17,703 nt of DNA, from contig DATFXL010000133.1 of the NCBI GenBank assembly GCA_035316025.1, positions 1 to 17,703 on the forward strand, given 5' to 3'. The DNA comes from JALZAA01 sp035316025. Its GTDB lineage: Bacteria; Actinomycetota; Acidimicrobiia; IMCC26256; JACDBD01. The position numbers and the translations under genes are program-made. Below, in pieces: positions 15,286 through 17,703 of this stretch (positions are counted from its first letter, which is position 1; the number at the start of each line of letters is the position of its first letter). The notes beneath the pieces were generated by a model. The model was not told where the DNA came from. It was given only the letters and a program-made list of their open reading frames with translations, and ran no database searches.

Positions 15286-16071
15286 CTACTCTGCCTCGAC
15301 CTGCCACGCCCACGTGGCGGTGGCGACGAGTGGTTCGCCCGGGCGCACGATGGTCGGTCCGAGGTTGAAGGCGTCGGGCGGGTCGGTCTGCGGCTCGACG
15401 CAGATCGCGCGCTGCGGCTCGTCGAACACCACGACGCAGCGACACGATGTCTCGAGCCTCACCGTGAGCGCTCCTGGCCAGCGCAGCACCGCGGGCCGGT
15501 CGCCGAGCCCGGTGAAGCAGTCGTCCCACGGATGCGGACCGACGGGGACGAGCTCGCCGGTCTGGATCCCGTCCTCGTCGCGCTGGTACATGGCGTCGGC
15601 GTCGAGGTCGACGTGGAGCGGCTCGCCCCGCCCGGCGTGACGGCTCCACCACGGGTGCCACCCGCACGACACCGGCATCGCCTCGTCGGCGGCATGCACC
15701 TCCATCGTGAGATGCAACGCGTCGGGCGCCAGGCCGAAGTGCTGCACGACGAGCCCGGCGAACGGCCACGGCGGCCCGAGCGGCGCCGAGATCACGGCTT
15801 CGCCGTCCTCCTTCCAGGGGTGGTCACGGACGGTTCCGTGGATGGCGTGGGGCGGATTGTTCAGCGGGAGCTGGAACCGCTGCCCTTCGAAGTCGAAGCT
15901 GCCGTGGCGGACGCGCCCCGCCCATGGCGCCATCGGGAAGCACCCGTAGTTGTGGTCATCGACGTCGGGCGTCACGAGGAGATCGAGGTCGTCGACGCGT
16001 AACGAGACGATCCGCCCGCCCGTCTCCGGCGAGACCTCGAGACGAGCCGGCCCCGATTCGAGCGTCAGCAC
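15286..16071 (-). CDS. Aldose 1-epimerase family protein
   Basis: This 261-aa galactose-mutarotase-fold protein interconverts sugar anomers. Expected active-site elements are present: APWAGRVRHG (48-57), HAIHG with H75 and H78, CGWHPWW with the catalytic-acid His139, and EPQTDPPDAFN with the general-base Glu226. The start is GTG at 16069-16071; no strong ribosome site is seen. The protein is shorter than E. coli GalM (about 345 aa) but close to the compact aldose-epimerase subgroup that includes YeaD-like and actinobacterial members. Its location between the thiolase (22 bp upstream) and xfp (9 bp downstream) suggests it feeds sugars into the phosphoketolase route. The exact sugar is unknown. 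Confidence 0.9.
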   Translation of the reverse strand: MLTLESGPARLEVSPETGGRIVSLRVDDLDLLVTPDVDDHNYGCFPMAPWAGRVRHGSFDFEGQRFQLPLNNPPHAIHGTVRDHPWKEDGEAVISAPLGPPWPFAGLVVQHFGLAPDALHLTMEVHAADEAMPVSCGWHPWWSRHAGRGEPLHVDLDADAMYQRDEDGIQTGELVPVGPHPWDDCFTGLGDRPAVLRWPGALTVRLETSCRCVVVFDEPQRAICVEPQTDPPDAFNLGPTIVRPGEPLVATATWAWQVEAE

Positions 16072-16093
16072 GCCCGAAGTCTCGCACGAGCCG

Positions 16094-17281
16094 TTACCCC
16101 AGGCGCTCGATCACCGTGGCGTTCGCCTGGCCACCGCCCTCGCACATGGTCTGGAAGCCGAAGCGGCCGCCAGTCGCCTCCAGATGGTTGAGCATCGTCG
16201 TCATCAGACGGACGCCACTGGCGCCGAGCGGGTGGCCGATGGCGATCGCGCCACCACGCGGGTTGTAGCGCGCCGGATCGGGATGGAACTCCTTCGCCCA
16301 CATCAGCGCGATGGCGGCGAATGCCTCATTGCACTCGATGGCGTCGAACTCGTCGATCTTCATCCCGGTGCGTTCGAGCAGCTTGCGCGTCACCGGGTTC
16401 GGCGCCGAGAGGACCAGCACCGGGTCGTCGGCCAGGACGGCGAAGTGCACGAAGCGCGCCCGGATCGCCAGGCCGAGACGCTCGGCCGTGGCCCGGTCCG
16501 CGATCAGCATGGCCGAGGCGCCGTCGCTCATCGGCGACGAGTTCCCTGCCGTGATATCGGGCGCCGGCTGGTCCTCGGACTCCCAGGCCGGCGGCAGCCC
16601 GGCCAGCTGTTCGAGCGACGTGTCGGGCCGGATCGCCTCGTCTCGCTTCACCACTGTGCCCGTGGCTTCGCCGTGCTCGTCCTTGATCGGCACGGGCAGC
16701 AACTCCTTCTCGAAGCAGCCGGCTTCGGTGTTGGCCGCCGCTCGCCGGTGGCTCTCGAGCGCGAACGCGTCCATCTCGTCGCGGGTGATGCCGAACCGGT
16801 CGGCCAGCATCTGTGCCACCCAGAACTGGATGCCGAGGGTGTGGTTCGTGTGGTCCATGAACGCGCCGCTGAAGGGCCCGGTGCCGCCGCGGGCGTTGGT
16901 AGACATCGGCGCCCGCGTCATCGACTCGACGCCGCAGGCGATCGCGAGATCGTATGCGCCGGCGATGACGCCCTGGGCCACGAAGTGCACAGCCTGCTGC
17001 GACGATCCGCACTGGCGGTCGACCGACGTCGCCGGGACGTGCCACGGAAGGCCGCCGGCGACCCACGCGTTGCGGCTCACGTTGCAGCCCTGCTCCCCCG
17101 ACTGGGTCACGCAGCCGCCGACGACGTCGTCGATCGTCCCCGGGTCGACGTCGTTGCGCTCGAGCAGCGAGCGCAGGGTGAACCCGAGGAGATCGGTCGG
17201 GTGCCAGCCGGCCAGCGCGCCCTTCCGCCTGCCGATCGCGGTACGCACGGTGTCGACGACGACGGCCTCACGTGCGTCCAT
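16094..17281 (-). CDS. Acetyl-CoA acyltransferase (thiolase)
   Basis: This 395-aa thiolase is complete. It makes or breaks a carbon-carbon bond between acyl-CoA and acetyl-CoA. The nucleophile is C91 in SVDRQCGSSQQAV. NEAFA (318-322) precedes His350 in GGAIAIGHPLGASG, and the second catalytic Cys380 is in TMCEGGGQANATVIERL. The form is closest to FadA-like degradative thiolases of actinobacteria, including the lipid and steroid side-chain group; assigning one paralog name is not justified. The ATG at 17279-17281 has AAGGGAG four bases upstream. It is first in a possible five-gene run ending with the methyltransferase, 22 bp before the epimerase gene. Its promoter region holds the second copy of the palindromic operator. 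Confidence 0.93.
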   Translation of the reverse strand: MDAREAVVVDTVRTAIGRRKGALAGWHPTDLLGFTLRSLLERNDVDPGTIDDVVGGCVTQSGEQGCNVSRNAWVAGGLPWHVPATSVDRQCGSSQQAVHFVAQGVIAGAYDLAIACGVESMTRAPMSTNARGGTGPFSGAFMDHTNHTLGIQFWVAQMLADRFGITRDEMDAFALESHRRAAANTEAGCFEKELLPVPIKDEHGEATGTVVKRDEAIRPDTSLEQLAGLPPAWESEDQPAPDITAGNSSPMSDGASAMLIADRATAERLGLAIRARFVHFAVLADDPVLVLSAPNPVTRKLLERTGMKIDEFDAIECNEAFAAIALMWAKEFHPDPARYNPRGGAIAIGHPLGASGVRLMTTMLNHLEATGGRFGFQTMCEGGGQANATVIERLG

Positions 17282-17307
17282 GGCGCTCCCTTATTGGAAC
17301 CGGCTGA

Positions 17308-17327
17308 ACCTGACATGGTAGTCAGGT
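17308..17327. promoter_or_regulatory. Perfect palindromic operator in divergent thiolase promoter (copy 2)
   Basis: ACCTGAC (17308-17314) and GTCAGGT (17321-17327) form a perfect 7-bp inverted repeat around a 6-bp centre. The site shares its core with 8947-8966. On the minus strand the centre reads TACCAT (17322-17317), a TAnnnT -10 candidate for the thiolase gene, so a bound repressor would block it. It lies 26 bp upstream of the thiolase ATG and 39 bp upstream of the plus-strand ATG at 17367. Confidence 0.6.
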
Positions 17328-17366
17328 CGAGTTCTCGTGCCGTCAGCTCGCGGGAGGAGGAAGTCG

Positions 17367-17703
17367 ATGCCAGTGACCGGTGGTGACGTACCCGAGCACG
17401 ACCACATCGTCGACACCGGGAAGAGTGAGTTCGGCCTCGACGAGCTCGGTCACATCCAGCCGGGTTTGGCGCGCATCATGCCGGAGATCGGCGCGCGCAT
17501 CTGGAAGTGCTACTACGCCGGCAAGGCGCAGAATCAGCCGCTGGCGCGCTTCCAGCTGAAGGAGGCCGTCAACCTCATGGAGATGGGTGCGTTCGTACGG
17601 CCCAAGTACGAGGAGAACATGGCCAAGTTCATCGCCGAGGACGTCGAGCAGGTGAAGCAGGCGATCGAAGCGTCCGACTGGGACAAGTTCGAGGCTGCAT
17701 TTC
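17367..17703 (+). CDS. Conserved-looking helical protein of unknown function, 3' truncated
   Basis: The first 112 residues are visible and the frame runs off the window. An excellent ribosome site (GGGAGGAGG, about 17351-17359) precedes the ATG. After a short polar N-terminus come amphipathic helices: DELGHIQPGLARIMPEIGARIWKCYYAGKA, then a basic/aromatic ARFQLKEAVNLMEMGAFVRPKYEENM, then an acidic stretch ending DWDKFEAAF. No signal peptide or membrane segment is seen. The look is of a small helical-bundle protein, possibly ligand or cofactor binding, but I cannot name a family. It shares a divergent promoter and the palindromic operator with the thiolase gene, which hints at a lipid or CoA-ester setting. 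Confidence 0.8.
   Translation, partial: MPVTGGDVPEHDHIVDTGKSEFGLDELGHIQPGLARIMPEIGARIWKCYYAGKAQNQPLARFQLKEAVNLMEMGAFVRPKYEENMAKFIAEDVEQVKQAIEASDWDKFEAAF

Noticed and set aside
12955..16002. A 1015-codon open frame on the plus strand, antisense to xfp and the epimerase
   Set aside because: It mirrors the codon-bias pattern of the real genes in high-GC DNA, has low-complexity Arg/Val/Asp/His-rich protein and no domain. The minus-strand genes have full catalytic motifs.

Overview
The window is high-GC DNA with strong third-position G/C bias, frequent GTG and TTG starts and tightly packed genes. It carries heterotetramer-type acyl-CoA dehydrogenases, an LLM-class (F420-type) oxidoreductase, SCP2-like thiolases and a phosphoketolase/acetate kinase pair. 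This points to an actinobacterium, possibly an uncultured Acidimicrobiia- or Thermoleophilia-like lineage. The lineage is inferred from gene content and style only. No rRNA, tRNA, insertion sequence, phage gene or CRISPR array was seen.

Layout. (1) 1-1033 (+): the 3' part of a thiolase-fold protein whose two usual active-site histidines are Gln and Glu, followed by a strong hairpin at 1038-1080. (2) 5933-1092 (-): a CUT1-type sugar or glycerol-phosphate ABC importer operon in the order ATPase, permease, permease, solute-binding protein, then a small Asn/Gln-rich protein of unknown function. (3) 7766-6081 (-): a single-chain alpha-beta fused class I CoA-transferase. (4) 8925-7831 (-) and 8975-10186 (+): two divergent acyl-CoA dehydrogenases that look like the two halves of an alpha2-beta2 enzyme. 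An LLM oxidoreductase (10249-11133, +) follows the second. (5) 17281-11136 (-): a compact run of thiolase, aldose epimerase, phosphoketolase, acetate kinase and O-methyltransferase, the last three overlapping or nearly so. (6) 17367 to the end (+): the start of a conserved-looking helical protein of unknown function.

How the genes may work together. Two themes alternate. One is CoA-ester and beta-oxidation chemistry: two thiolases, a dehydrogenase pair and a CoA-transferase. The other is carbohydrate use. A sugar is imported, its anomers are interconverted by the epimerase, phosphoketolase splits xylulose-5-P or fructose-6-P to acetyl phosphate, and acetate kinase recovers ATP and acetate.

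The strongest non-coding signal is a related 16-20 bp palindrome (core CTGACAYGG..GT.AG). It is present in the dehydrogenase divergent promoter (8947-8966) and again in the thiolase divergent promoter 8.4 kb away (17308-17327). Each copy overlaps a predicted -10 element, which suggests one repressor, perhaps TetR-like, controlling both. I found no convincing evidence of a wholly new defence or mobile system in this window.
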